Assembly (NCBI GenBank): GCA_050180235.1
Contig: JBFXEJ010000015.1
Location: 9,716-73,715 of the forward strand
Length of the DNA: 64,000 bases
Direction of reading: 5' to 3'
DNA from: JAABRU01 sp050180235
Lineage (GTDB): Bacteria > Desulfobacterota > Desulfobacteria > Desulfobacterales > Desulfococcaceae
Shown piece by piece: positions 16,962 through 27,500 of the stretch (positions are counted from its first letter, which is position 1; each line of letters begins with the position of its first letter). A program made the position numbers and the translations under genes. The notes below the pieces were generated by a model. It saw nothing but the letters and a program-made list of their open reading frames with translations. It did not search any database and was not told where the DNA came from.

Positions 16962-18338
16962 ATGTCAGAACGAATCTGGAAAAACAGCAAAACCGATAAA
17001 ACTTTCATAAAATCCGCCATGCCCAAAGCCCTTTTGTTTTCTCTGTATCTGATCTTTTGGATATGCCTTTGCCTGATTCCGGCCTGTGAAAAATCCGGGG
17101 AGGTTGTTTTGCCTGAGCCTTCGCCAAAACATGCTGCTGTCCCGGAAACGCAGACTGAAACCAAAAAAAAGATCAGAATCGTGCGTCTGAAACCGCAGGA
17201 TATGCCGGAACAGAAGGCGGAATGCAAAAAAAAATACCCAAAGGCGCATCCGAATCAGTACAAAATGATTCCCTGCAGGGGGCCGGGCGGCAGAAAATGG
17301 CGGATAGCCTATATTGAGGGCGGAGCCTATGCTGACTATTATCAGGTGCTGCTTCATGCTGCTGCGGGACTCAGGTCGCTGGGATGGATTGATTTTGAAT
17401 ATCTTCCCGCAATCACGGATGGGAAGGACACACGCACCGTATGGATAAGTTTTCTTTCCAGCGCCCGTGTCCAAAGCGGATATATTGAATTTGTCCGGGA
17501 TGCCTTTTATACAGCAGACTGGGATACGCGAAAACGGAACATCATCAAAGATCAGCTTATTGATCGCCTGAACAATGTCCGTGATATTGATCTGGTGATT
17601 GCCATGGGAACCTGGGCCGGTCAGGATATGGCCAATGACAGGCATTCGGTTCCCACTGTTTCCATGTCCGTAACCGATCCTGTACGTGCAGGCATTGTTC
17701 AGGATCCGGAGGATTCCGGATATGACCATCTCCATTCCAGAACCAATCCGATGCGGTACCGCAGACAGGTGGAACTGTTTTATAATACAGTCGGTTTCCG
17801 TACTCTGGGCATTCAGTATCAGGATACACCCGCGGGACGATCCTATTCCGCAGTGGAAGATATTCTGGATCTGGCAGAAGAAAAGGGCTTTGACGTGGTG
17901 GCCTGTGAACTCCCTGTATATATGACAAACGACAATCCCTATACACGGGAACATGCGGCAGAGTGCATGGAAGCCCTGTCTTTGCATGCGGATGCGGTTT
18001 ATATCAGCAACTCTGTGGGGTTTGAAATGCGGAATGCCCGGAATTATCTCCGGCCTCTGGCAGAAAAGAAAATACCGGCCTTTGCCCAGGCCGGTTATGA
18101 AATTGTAAGGCATGGAGCGCTGATTGGCACTATACAGGAGTGGGGGGAACTGGGCCGTTTCCAGGCGGAAATCATTGGTCAGATATTCAACGGTGCCAAA
18201 CCCCGTGAGCTGCCCCAGATATTTGCATACAAAGACAGACTTGCCATCAACCTGAAAACTGCCGGGCAGATCGGTTTTCAGCCGGACAACGGGGTGCTGT
18301 CACAGACTGATATGGTTTTTACGGCAATAAAGGAATAA
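16962..18338 (+). CDS. Periplasmic substrate-binding lipoprotein (ABC_sub_bind/TrpX-like)
   Basis: 458 residues from the ATG at 16962; upstream in-frame codons are less likely and an internal ATG at 17019 is possible. A hydrophobic segment ends in a lipobox (LIPAC, Cys42). The mature part has the two-lobed periplasmic-binding pattern of the ABC_sub_bind family: a WRIAYIEGG strand, VIAMGTWAGQDMAND, PTVSMSVTDPVRAGI, and a second lobe with LGIQYQDTPAGRSYS. There are no ABC permease or ATPase genes nearby. Instead a membrane histidine kinase follows 4 bp after the stop. It probably delivers ligand to that kinase as a sensor rather than to a transporter. Confidence 0.75.
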   Translation: MSERIWKNSKTDKTFIKSAMPKALLFSLYLIFWICLCLIPACEKSGEVVLPEPSPKHAAVPETQTETKKKIRIVRLKPQDMPEQKAECKKKYPKAHPNQYKMIPCRGPGGRKWRIAYIEGGAYADYYQVLLHAAAGLRSLGWIDFEYLPAITDGKDTRTVWISFLSSARVQSGYIEFVRDAFYTADWDTRKRNIIKDQLIDRLNNVRDIDLVIAMGTWAGQDMANDRHSVPTVSMSVTDPVRAGIVQDPEDSGYDHLHSRTNPMRYRRQVELFYNTVGFRTLGIQYQDTPAGRSYSAVEDILDLAEEKGFDVVACELPVYMTNDNPYTREHAAECMEALSLHADAVYISNSVGFEMRNARNYLRPLAEKKIPAFAQAGYEIVRHGALIGTIQEWGELGRFQAEIIGQIFNGAKPRELPQIFAYKDRLAINLKTAGQIGFQPDNGVLSQTDMVFTAIKE

Positions 18339-18342
18339 ATGT

Positions 18343-19815
18343 ATGCTGAAAATGCTCTCCCGGCGTCCTCTGGCCTGCCGTCTTCTTTTTTACATCATGA
18401 TCTGCAGTTCCACCTTTGCCCTGATCGCGACTGCTTTGCAGGTGTATATTGAGTACCGGCAGGATGTATCCCTGATTTACAGCCGCATTCTGCAGATTCA
18501 GGACACCTATCTTGAAAGCCTGGCCTCCAGTCTGTGGCGTCTGAATCAGGAACAGCTGGATCTGCAGATGCAGGGAATTCTGAAAATTCCGGATACTGAA
18601 TATCTGGAAATTGTGACAGAGGACGGAACCCGTTTTTCAGCCGGTGAAGAATGCAGCAGAGAGAGCGATCATATCATCCACACTTTTCCCCTGTACTATA
18701 ATGCCCGGATATATTATAAGGAATGGAACACGGACAGGGTATATCTCGGAGAACTGCGTGTAACAGCCACGCTGAGCGGTGTGTGGAAACGTCTGCGTGA
18801 AAGGGTTTTGGTGATTCTGGGGACCCAGGCTTTTAAAACCTTTGTGGTTTCGCTTTTTATTCTGTTTGTTGTTGACCGGCTCATTACCAGGCATCTGATG
18901 GAAATGGCGGATTATGCCTGTTATCTGGATCTGAACCATCTGGACAGTCCCCTTATCCTGAACCGCAGGGAAAAGGGAGACGGAAAAGACGAACTGGGGC
19001 AGGTGGTTGCGGCCATCAATCAGATGCGCCTTAAACTGATGGCCGATATCACGGAGCAGGAACGCATCAAAGAACAGTTGATGAAGGCTGAAAAGCTTTC
19101 GGTTCTTGGCAGACTGACAGCCGCTGTCAGTCATGATTTGCGCAATCCCCTGGGTGTTATCCGTTCTTCCGTATATATTCTTAACAAAATGCTCAGGGGA
19201 AGCGATCCGAAAATTGACAAGCATCTTGAACGTATTGACGCGCAGATTGAGCTGTGCGATATCATTGTGGAGGATCTGCTGGAATATACACGGGGACGGC
19301 ACAGCAATGCGGTTGTGGGGGATATTGGCCCTTTCCTGGAGGAAGTGCTGAAACAGATGCCTCCATCCGAAGGGATACAGACGGTTTATGAAGCGGATCC
19401 GGAGCTCCCGATGGTCTCTTTTGACAGGGAGAAGCTGCGGCGTGCCATAATCAATCTGCTGCAGAACGCTGTGCAGTCTGCGGGTGAACGGAAAAAGGAA
19501 ATGGCGGAACAGGGCAAAACTTATCAGCCGGTTATAAAGGTATCTGCATCCGTGACGGAAAAAGGTCTGTGCCTCCGGGTGGAGGACAACGGTCCGGGAA
19601 TGAAACAGGAAACTGCGGATCGGGCATTTGAACCGCTGTTTACGACACGGGCCAGGGGAACCGGACTGGGGCTTGCCATTGTCAAAAAAATTGTGGATGA
19701 GCACGGCGGAACCGTTTCCCTGACCAGTGAAATGCACAGGGGGACGACTGTCTCCATTGTGCTTCCCTGTACCGGAACCGAATCAATGCCCAGTGCAGAG
19801 CAGGCTAGGCGGTAA
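18343..19815 (+). CDS. Membrane sensor histidine kinase
   Basis: 490 residues. Transmembrane helices at about 13-34 and 165-187 flank a ~130-residue periplasmic sensor domain. A HAMP-like linker (about 188-245) leads to HisKA with phospho-acceptor His264 (AAVSHDLRNPLG). The HATPase_c domain has N box NLLQNAVQSAG, G1 EDNGPGM, F FEPLFTT and G2 GTGLGLAIV. Start codon 18343 lies 4 bp after the binding-lipoprotein stop, so the two form a likely ligand-sensing unit. The phosphate acceptors are probably the REC proteins encoded next. No receiver is on this protein. Confidence 0.9.
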   Translation: MLKMLSRRPLACRLLFYIMICSSTFALIATALQVYIEYRQDVSLIYSRILQIQDTYLESLASSLWRLNQEQLDLQMQGILKIPDTEYLEIVTEDGTRFSAGEECSRESDHIIHTFPLYYNARIYYKEWNTDRVYLGELRVTATLSGVWKRLRERVLVILGTQAFKTFVVSLFILFVVDRLITRHLMEMADYACYLDLNHLDSPLILNRREKGDGKDELGQVVAAINQMRLKLMADITEQERIKEQLMKAEKLSVLGRLTAAVSHDLRNPLGVIRSSVYILNKMLRGSDPKIDKHLERIDAQIELCDIIVEDLLEYTRGRHSNAVVGDIGPFLEEVLKQMPPSEGIQTVYEADPELPMVSFDREKLRRAIINLLQNAVQSAGERKKEMAEQGKTYQPVIKVSASVTEKGLCLRVEDNGPGMKQETADRAFEPLFTTRARGTGLGLAIVKKIVDEHGGTVSLTSEMHRGTTVSIVLPCTGTESMPSAEQARR

Positions 19816-19954
19816 TACCGGTTCGCCATTGTTTTTATACAATGCTGAATGCTAATCCGGAGGATAGCAGAAATTGGGCGGAGCGGTTTTCTGCACACGC
19901 TGAACAGTGAAAAAAAACTGACAATACTGTATAAAAGCAATGGCGATTTGGTAT
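19814..19954. repeat. Inverted-repeat element, ATACCGGTTCGCCATTG family (second copy)
   Basis: ATACCGGTTCGCCATTG at 19814-19830 faces CAATGGCGATTTGGTAT at 19938-19954. It begins at the stop codon of the kinase gene. It is the same family as 16163-16289 with unrelated inner sequence. Confidence 0.6.
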
Positions 19955-20069
19955 AATGCAGGCAGTATGTCTGTGCTGTGACGGGGGATGCGGTTTTTGC
20001 CAAACGGCCCGTTTGGCACTCCATGCCTCTGACACAATGACATCCGGGACATCCTGATAAAAAATTCTC

Positions 20070-20238
20070 GGATAGTGGGTCAAATCATTTGATTCTGGAA
20101 TTCCCCTCCCTTGAGGGAGGGGTTAGGGGTGGGGGAAAAATGCCCTGCAGTTATACACTTTTTCCCACCCTCCCCCTGCCCCTCCCTCAAGGGAGGGGAG
20201 AGTTTTTTCCGCGTCATCAACCGGTTTGACCCACTACC
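20070..20238. mobile_element. IS1-related MITE, 169 bp, TSD AAATTCTC
   Basis: Terminal inverted repeats GG(A)TAGTGGGTCAAA and TTTGACCCACTACC match the end of the IS1-family element at 63797. The 8-bp direct repeat AAATTCTC at 20062-20069 and 20239-20246 is the target duplication. The interior holds a CCCTCCCTTGAGGGAGGG palindrome and no gene. It sits directly upstream of the kinase gene at 20273, whose ribosome-binding site lies just outside the element. Confidence 0.85.
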
Positions 20239-20272
20239 AAATTCTCCCGAAAACAAAGGGGAAAAACAAACC

Positions 20273-21901
20273 ATGAAAGAAAAGGCAGTCCTGATTGTGG
20301 ATGATGAGTCCGCCCAGTGTGACAATCTGGCGGATATTCTCACAGATGAAGGGTATATCACATATTCGGCCGGAACCTGTGCCGAGGCTCTGGCTCTGGC
20401 CAGAAAAAAAAAGCCTGCTGCCGCCATTCTGGATCTGAAACTTCCGGACGGACACGGAACCCGGCTGCTGGCTGATCTGAAAACCATGCTCCCGGATATT
20501 CTCTGCATTATGGCCACGGCTTATGCAGATACAGATTCGGCAATTCATGCGGTGCGTCACGGTGCCTTTCATTATCTTAGCAAACCGCTCCGGCCGGATG
20601 AACTGCTGCAGATTCTGGAACGGGCATTTGATCTGGTGCGCCTGCGGGAGGAAAAGGAAGCATCCGAAAATGGGCGGAAACTCCTGCTCGCGGAACTGAA
20701 AATGCGGAACATGGAACTGGAATCCGCGAAAAATTATGTGAAGAATATTATAGACTCCCTTTCTTCTGTGCTGCTGAGCGTGGACAGGGAAGGCCGGATC
20801 ATCGAATGGAATATCCAGGCTGAAAAAGAGGCCGGAATTACATGGGAAAATGTCCGGGGCCGCCATGCGTCTGATTTTTTCCCCTGCATATCCAAACAGT
20901 TGGACTCTTTGAACAATGTTATGGAAAAAGGGCAGCCCTTCCGGTGGGAAAAACTGGCTGTTGAGGTGAACGGAGAAAAACAGTATAAGGATGTGGGCAT
21001 TTTCCCCCTGACAGGGGAGGGGCAGCAGGGTGCGGTCATACAGATTGACAACATTACCATACGGGTGCGGATTGAGGAAATGATGGTGCAGGCCGAAAAA
21101 ATGATGTCAGTGGGCGGGCTGGCCGCAGGTATGGCCCATGAAATCAACAATCCCCTGGGCGGCATTTTGCAGAGTGTGCAGAATATTCTCCGCCGGACTT
21201 CTCCGGAACTGCCGAAAAATGAGGAGATTGCAGGAGAATGCGGCACAAATCTGCAGACCATACGCTGTTATCTGGAAAAGCGCAATATTCTGAATTTTCT
21301 GGAAAGCATACGCGAATCCGGCAACAGGGCCTCAGAAATCATCCATAAAGTGATCCGCTTCAGCCGTCCCGGTGAATCCCGTATGGCTCCCCTGAATCCC
21401 GCAGAACGGGCAGAACGGGCTTTGGAACTGGCTGCGCATGATTATGATCTGAGAAAAAAATATGATTTCCGGAATATTGAAATCATACGGGAGATTGATC
21501 CGGAAATGCCCAAAGTTCCCTGCATGGAGACAGAGATGGAGCAGGTGCTGCTGAGTCTGCTGCGCAACGCTGCCCAGGCCCTGGACTCCAGATTTCCGGC
21601 ATCCGGGGAAAAAGAAATTTCGGACAGGAAACCCAGAATTATCCTGCGTGTGCTGAAAGAAGGGAAAATGGCACGGATCGAGGTGGAGGATAACGGGCCG
21701 GGTATGGAACCGCACATTGTCAAACGCATTTTTGAACCTTTTTTCACCACAAAGCAGGTGGGAACCGGCCCGGGCCTGGGGCTGTCGGTATCCTATTATA
21801 TTATCACCAATAATCACAAGGGAACCCTGACTGTGGAGTCTGAACCCGGAAAGGGGACCAGATGCATCATCCGTCTGCCTCTTTTAAGGAGTGCGTCATG
21901 A
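20273..21901 (+). CDS. REC-PAS-histidine kinase hybrid (soluble)
   Basis: 542 residues from the ATG following AAAGGGG; an earlier in-frame start would lie inside the MITE and is rejected. Receiver domain about 5-120 with phospho-acceptor Asp54 (ILDLKLPDGHG) and the conserved Lys (SKPLRP). PAS domain about 150-265. HisKA has His289 (MAHEINNPLGG). HATPase_c has RNAAQALDS, EDNGPGM and GPGLGLSVS. There is no membrane segment, so it is cytoplasmic. The stop overlaps the next start (ATGA). It likely receives phosphate from the membrane kinase and passes it on. Confidence 0.9.
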   Translation: MKEKAVLIVDDESAQCDNLADILTDEGYITYSAGTCAEALALARKKKPAAAILDLKLPDGHGTRLLADLKTMLPDILCIMATAYADTDSAIHAVRHGAFHYLSKPLRPDELLQILERAFDLVRLREEKEASENGRKLLLAELKMRNMELESAKNYVKNIIDSLSSVLLSVDREGRIIEWNIQAEKEAGITWENVRGRHASDFFPCISKQLDSLNNVMEKGQPFRWEKLAVEVNGEKQYKDVGIFPLTGEGQQGAVIQIDNITIRVRIEEMMVQAEKMMSVGGLAAGMAHEINNPLGGILQSVQNILRRTSPELPKNEEIAGECGTNLQTIRCYLEKRNILNFLESIRESGNRASEIIHKVIRFSRPGESRMAPLNPAERAERALELAAHDYDLRKKYDFRNIEIIREIDPEMPKVPCMETEMEQVLLSLLRNAAQALDSRFPASGEKEISDRKPRIILRVLKEGKMARIEVEDNGPGMEPHIVKRIFEPFFTTKQVGTGPGLGLSVSYYIITNNHKGTLTVESEPGKGTRCIIRLPLLRSAS

Positions 21902-22275
21902 ATCATCCAAATCTCCGTATTCTTGTCGTTGACGATGAGGATACCATAAGACTGAACCTGGAGGCTTTTCTGGAAGATGAGAATTATTCGGTCATCAGCG
22001 TTGACAATGTGGCAGATGCCCTGAAAGAACTGGCTTCCCATAACTTTGATGCCGGGATTATTGACATCCGTCTGCCGGATACAGACGGAAATTCCCTGAT
22101 TCTGGAAGCCCACCGTATACAGCCGGAAATGAAATTCATCATACACACCGGCTCGGCCAGTTACACTCTGCCTGAACCGCTTACAGCCATCGGCATCACT
22201 TCCGGGCAGGTTTTTATTAAACCGGTGGGGGATATGAATCTGCTGGTTCAGACCATACGCAGGCTTTTGCAGTGA
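21898..22275 (+). CDS. Single-domain response regulator (REC only)
   Basis: 125 residues beginning at the ATG that overlaps the upstream stop. A complete receiver: acidic pair DDED (about 12-15), phospho-acceptor Asp56 (IIDIRLPDTDG), the Thr/Ser strand IIHTGSAS and the Lys in FIKPVG. There is no output domain. A CheY- or Spo0F-like shuttle between the two kinases that flank it is the simplest reading. Divergence from the REC of its neighbours is high, so it is not a recent duplication. Confidence 0.85.
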   Translation: MNHPNLRILVVDDEDTIRLNLEAFLEDENYSVISVDNVADALKELASHNFDAGIIDIRLPDTDGNSLILEAHRIQPEMKFIIHTGSASYTLPEPLTAIGITSGQVFIKPVGDMNLLVQTIRRLLQ

Positions 22276-22277
22276 AC

Positions 22278-22420
22278 AGGGGATAGGGATTGGGGGTTGG
22301 GGATTGGGGGTTAGGAATTGGGGGATGGGGCGGGAAGAACTGAAATCTGATTTCCGGTTTCCATCCCAGACCATCTTCCCCATCCCCAATCCCCATCCCC
22401 TAATCCCCAATCCCGCCTGA
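22278..22420. repeat. G-rich inverted repeat, possible G-quadruplex
   Basis: At least six runs of four to five G occur within ~55 bp (GGGGATAGGGATTGGGGG and on), followed ~45 bp later by the complementary C-rich arm (CCCCAATCCCCATCCCC). RNA from this 159-bp gap could form a long stem, or the G arm a quadruplex. It separates the lone REC gene from the hybrid kinase gene and so may tune expression within the operon. Confidence 0.65.
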
Positions 22421-22434
22421 AGAAAGGATATTTC

Positions 22435-24150
22435 ATGATAACAGACGGTTCCGGAGTAAGGGTTCTGATCATTGATGATGATCGGGTGATCCGCGAAAGC
22501 ATCAGTGTTTTTCTGGAAGACAGCGGTTTCATTATCACAGAAGCGGAAAACGGCCGGGTGGGTCTGGAAATCTTCCGGGGGGAAAAACGGCCGGATATTG
22601 TGCTCGTGGATCTCCGTATGCCTGAAGTAGACGGTCTGGATGTGCTGACTGCTGTAACCGTTGAAGCGCCGGAAATGCCCGTCATTGTGGTTTCCGGGAC
22701 AGGGGTGATGCAGGATGCCATTGAGGCCCTGCGTCTGGGGGCCTGGGATTATGTCACCAAACCCATACAGGATATGGAGGTTTTGGAACATGCTGTGCGC
22801 AAGGCACTTGAACGCGCCAGACTGCTGGTGGAAAACAGGAAATACCGGGAACATCTGGAAAGCGAGATACAGAAGCGCACAGCGGAACTGGAAGAGCGCT
22901 CAAAGCAGCTGGAATCCGCCAATGAAAGACTAATGGAGGAAATGGAGGAGCGTCAGCGCAGCGAGGCCCGGTTCCGTCATGCCCAGAAAATGGAGGCACT
23001 TGGCACACTGGCCGGGGGGATCGCACATGATTTCAACAACATCCTTTTTCCCATTATCGGTTATACCGAACTGGCTATGGATGATATTGCTGAAAACAGT
23101 CTCATATACCGGAATCTGGAGCAGATTCTCAGGGCAGCTTTCCGGGCAAAGGATCTGGTCAGTCAGATTCTGGCCTTCAGCCGGCACAGTGATACGGAAT
23201 ACTGCCCCGTAAACATCAGGATGATTGTAAAGGAGGTTCTGAAGCTGGTCCGGGCCACTTTGCCTTCCACCATTGAGATTCAGCAGGATGCCGGCTCAGA
23301 GGGCAGACCTGTTCTCGGAGATCCCACACAGATTCATCAGGTGATGATGAATCTGTGCACCAACGCGTATCATGCCATGCGTGAAAAAGGGGGCGTTCTT
23401 TCCATCAGGGTCAGAGAAACGGAAATCGGTACTGACAATTCCGAATTCCAGCCTCCTGCCGCATCCGGAACCTATGTGAAAATTTCTGTCAGAGATACAG
23501 GTCATGGCATGACAGATGAGATACGGGAACACATCTTTGATCCCTATTTCACCACCAAGGAACCGGGGGAGGGAACCGGACTGGGACTTTCCGTTGTACA
23601 CGGCATTGTCAGAAACCATAACGGCCATATTACCGTGCAGAGTGTGCCAGGCATGGGAACCGAGTTTAACATATGGCTGCCTGTGGCGGAAAAACTGTCG
23701 GAATACCACAGGATCGAGGAAACTGATGTCACACCCGGAGGAAATGAACGGATACTGCTGGTGGATGATGAACTCCAGATAGTACAGATGGAAAAACAGA
23801 TGCTGGAACGCCTTGGTTATCATGTTACAGAGATGACTGACAGTTCAGCCGCTCTCAGGCTGTTCCGTGATGCACCGGAAAATTTTGACCTGGTCATTAC
23901 GGACATGACCATGCCCCGCATCACCGGCATCGAACTTTCCAGGGACATGATACAGATACGGCCTGATATTCCCATTATTATCTGCACCGGATTCAGTGAA
24001 CTGGTTACCAGGGAAAAAGCAATGGAGCGGGGAATCAGGGAATATATTATGAAACCCATTCTCAAAGGGGAAATGGCAAAGAGCATCCGGCGTGTTCTGG
24101 AAAAGCACTCAGGCAGTTCAGTGGCTGAAGAACCGGAAGCTGAAACCTGA
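22435..24150 (+). CDS. REC-histidine kinase-REC hybrid
   Basis: 571 residues. N-terminal receiver about 9-125 with Asp59 (LVDLRMPEVDG). A coiled-coil linker (about 130-185; SEIQKRTAELEERSKQLE) follows. HisKA His198 (GGIAHDFNNIL). HATPase_c has NLCTNAYHAM, RDTGHGM and GTGLGLSVV. A second receiver is about 440-558 with Asp490 (ITDMTMPRITG). It is cytoplasmic. With the upstream proteins it completes a multistep relay that lacks any DNA-binding or enzymatic output, so the final target lies elsewhere. Start codon after GAAAGGA. Confidence 0.9.
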   Translation: MITDGSGVRVLIIDDDRVIRESISVFLEDSGFIITEAENGRVGLEIFRGEKRPDIVLVDLRMPEVDGLDVLTAVTVEAPEMPVIVVSGTGVMQDAIEALRLGAWDYVTKPIQDMEVLEHAVRKALERARLLVENRKYREHLESEIQKRTAELEERSKQLESANERLMEEMEERQRSEARFRHAQKMEALGTLAGGIAHDFNNILFPIIGYTELAMDDIAENSLIYRNLEQILRAAFRAKDLVSQILAFSRHSDTEYCPVNIRMIVKEVLKLVRATLPSTIEIQQDAGSEGRPVLGDPTQIHQVMMNLCTNAYHAMREKGGVLSIRVRETEIGTDNSEFQPPAASGTYVKISVRDTGHGMTDEIREHIFDPYFTTKEPGEGTGLGLSVVHGIVRNHNGHITVQSVPGMGTEFNIWLPVAEKLSEYHRIEETDVTPGGNERILLVDDELQIVQMEKQMLERLGYHVTEMTDSSAALRLFRDAPENFDLVITDMTMPRITGIELSRDMIQIRPDIPIIICTGFSELVTREKAMERGIREYIMKPILKGEMAKSIRRVLEKHSGSSVAEEPEAET

Positions 24151-24249
24151 AACCTTCTTCTGCCTTTTTACAAAAATATGCTGTTTCAGATTGTTTTTCT
24201 TGATTTTCATCTTCACTCACATTACATAGACAAAAACATGACTGAAAAA

Positions 24250-24285
24250 AACCGGGAACCGCGCGGGAGTCCCGGTTTTATATTT
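24250..24285 (+). terminator. Rho-independent terminator of the sensory operon
   Basis: Inverted AACCGGGA / TCCCGGTT with a GC-rich loop, followed by TTTTATATTTT, ~100 bp after the stop of the hybrid kinase. Confidence 0.7.
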
Positions 24286-24397
24286 TGGCAAATCAGGCCA
24301 TGCGAAAGTTTTTGAATACCCCATCAAACGCAAAGGATTTTACAAAATGCACAGAGTTTTTTTTGCATCCCTTTGCAGTTGAAGTTGTAAATTAGGC

Positions 24398-24488
24398 ATT
24401 ATCGGAAATAAAAAAAACAGCAAATCCTTCCAGTTTATGCCGGACTCATGAACAGACTGGAAGCCTGTTATGTCTTATTTCCGATAAT
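24398..24488. repeat. Inverted-repeat element upstream of carB-like gene
   Basis: ATTATCGGAAATAA (24398-24411) and its exact complement (24475-24488) enclose a second nested pair (CTTCCAGT / ACTGGAAG). It lies 40 bp upstream of the carB-like start, so the cruciform or hairpin could act as a leader structure or promoter-proximal element. Confidence 0.55.
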
Positions 24489-24527
24489 ATCTGTTATATC
24501 AAATTCCATTGCAGAGAAGGAACTATC

Positions 24528-27500
24528 ATGCCCAAACAGAAAGATATTCATAAAATTCTCATCATCGGTTCAGGCCCCCTGATCATCGGACAGGGAGAAG
24601 AATATGACTGTTTCGGAACCCAGGCATGTCAGGCCCTGCGCGGCAGGGGTTATGAAGTGGTGACGGCAGATGCTGACCCGGCTGCTGTAATGACGGATCC
24701 TGACAGGTCGGATGTCACTTATATTGAACCTCTGAATACCAAAGTCATCACAGAAATCATTGCGGCAGAGCGGCCTGATGCCCTGCTGACCAGTCTGGGC
24801 GGGCAGTCTGCCCTGAATCTGGGCATTGAACTGGAAAAATCCGGGGTGCTCAGGGAATTCGGAGTGAAAATCATTGGCACAGGTGCGGACGCTGTCCGGC
24901 TTTGCCAGGACAGGGATGCTTTTAAAAAGACCATGTCCGATCTGGGCATTGAAACACCCCGGAGCCGTACAGTGCATTCCGCAGAGGAAGCGCAGAAAGC
25001 AGCAGAGGATCTGGGCTGCCCCCTGGTCATACATCCGGCCTTTGCCATAGGCGGAACCGGCGGAGAACTGCTTTACAATATGGAAGATATTCCTGAAGCA
25101 GCAGCACGGGGCATTTCCGCAAGTCTTGTGGGGCAGATTATGGTGGAGGAATCCCTGCTGGGATGGGATGAACTGGAAGCGGTGCTGCTCCGGGATGCAG
25201 AAAATCACATCAGCACAGTCTGCTGTGTGGAAAACATTGATCCCGCGGGCGTGCATACCGGTGATTCCATCTGTGTGATTCCCATGATGGGTGTTTCCCA
25301 TGAACTTCGCACAAAGATTGAAAACCAGGCCCATGCCATTGCAGGCGCCATTGCTCCGGAAGGACTGGCCGTGATTCAGTTTGCCCATGATCCCGGAACC
25401 GGCAGGCTGGTTGTAATTGAAGTAAATCCCAGAGCATCCCGGACTGCGGCTCTGGCAGCCAAAGCCGCAGGACTTCCTCTGGGAGCCTTTTCCGCTCTGC
25501 TTTCCTGCGGTCTGCGCATGGATGAAATCCCTGATCTGAAAAAATGGAAAGACAGCGGTGACTGTGGTTTCAGGGGACAGGTCACAGTCAAATTTCCGCG
25601 CTGGGATTTTGGCAGATTTCCCAAAAGCGAAGACCGTCTGGGAATCAGGATGCAGTCTTCAGGCGAAGTAATGGGCATTGGCCGGACATTTGCAGAGGCT
25701 CTGCAAAAGGCTGTCCGCTCTCTGGATGCGGATAGGTGCGGTCTGGGATTTGCAGGAGATTATGATCAGAAAACCGCAGATGAACTTCTGAATATGCTGG
25801 GAAAACCCTCATCCCAGAACATGTTCATCCTGTACGGGGCACTGCGCAAAGGAGCTGATATTTCTGTGATTCAGGAAAAAACCCGGATCCGGCCCCTGTT
25901 TATCGCGCAGATAAAAGAGATGCTTGATCTGGAAAATGAAATTCTGCGCAGCAAAAGGAATCTGCCGGATGATGATTTGCTGATCCGTGCCAAAAAAGCC
26001 GGTTTTGCTGACAGGTATCTGTCCCGTGTGCTGGAAATTCCTGAAAGACAGATCCGGCAGAGACGTGAGGCCATGAAACTTTTCCCTGCCCGCTTTGCTG
26101 TCGGAGGGGATGAAAGCGGCCGCAGAGGATATTATTTTTCCTATGCAGAAAAAGGGAATGGGGAAAATAACCGGGGTAAAAAAAGGAGCATTCTGATTGC
26201 CGGCAGCGGACCCCACCGCATTGCCCGGAGCCGGGAATTTGATCACTGCTGCATTCAGGCGGTTTCCGCTGTCCGGGACGCCGGATATGCAGCACTGATG
26301 CACAACTGCAATCCCGCGTCTGTGACAACGGATCCGGCCATGTCGGACGCACTGTTTTTTGAACCGCTTACAGCAGAGGACATACTGAATATCGCACAGC
26401 AGGAAAAACCTGACGGAGTGATACTGCAGTTCAGCGGAAAGTGCACTATGGATATGGAAGCGGAACTGGAAAGAGCGGGTATCCGGGTTTTCGGATCAGT
26501 TGCAGATGCCATGCGCAAAACCGGGGACAGGGAAGGTTTCCGGCAGATTGTCCGCAAACTTGGCTTTCCCAGGCTTCGTTCAGGCAGGGCCGCAGCAGCA
26601 GAGGAAATTCTGAAAACCGCTGATGATATTGGATATCCGGTTTTCATCCGATCTGAGGTTGCAGCTCATCCCGCGGCAGAAGTGTTTATGGATCAGAAAT
26701 CGCTTCGGGACTGGCTGGCCCTGTCTCCGGAGATACACTCACATAAGCCTGTGTTCATTGAAGAATTTCTGAAAAATGCCATAGGGGCCGAAGCCCTGGC
26801 TGTTTCAGACGGGTCAGAAGTTTTTGTGGCCGGTGTGGCAGAGCATGTGGAACGGGCCGGGGTTCATTCCGGTGATTCCACCCTCGCGGTTCCGCCCCTG
26901 ATGCTTTCCCACCTGCAACTGGATATTATCCGGGACTATGCCCGCGGGATTGCCCTGGAACTGCATGTAAGCGGTCTGCTCTCTGTGCGTTATGCCATTG
27001 CCGGTGATACTGTCTATATGCTGGAGGCAGAAATCGGCGCATCCCGCACAGTTCCGCTTATATCAAAAGTCTGCCGTATCCCCCTGGCCCGGATGGCCGT
27101 GCAGATTATGCTGGGAAAAACCCTTTCAGATCTGAATCCCCGGCAGAGGAATATCCCGCATTTCAGTGTCAGAAAAGCGGTCTTTCCCTTTGATGTGTTT
27201 CCTGAAACTGATCCGCTGCCCGGCCCGGAAATGCGCTCCACCGGACAGGCACTGGGGCTGTCTGATTCTTTCGGACGCGCCTTTTTCAAAGCCTGGGAAG
27301 CCTGCGGCATTCCTCTGCCACTCGAAGGCACGGTTCTGATTACTGTGGCAGATCAGGACAAGTCCGCAGCCCTGGAACCGGCCCGGCTGTTCAGGGAAAT
27401 GGGTTTCCGTATTCTCGCAACACGCGGCACCCGGCAGTTTCTGTCGGAAAACGGGATTGAATCCGATTTGATCAAAAAAATGGGTTATGGCAGGCCCAAT

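Noticed and set aside
16965..18113. Long minus-strand frame inside the binding-lipoprotein gene
   Set aside because: Antisense shadow; the + strand gene has a lipobox, binding-protein motifs and operon spacing.
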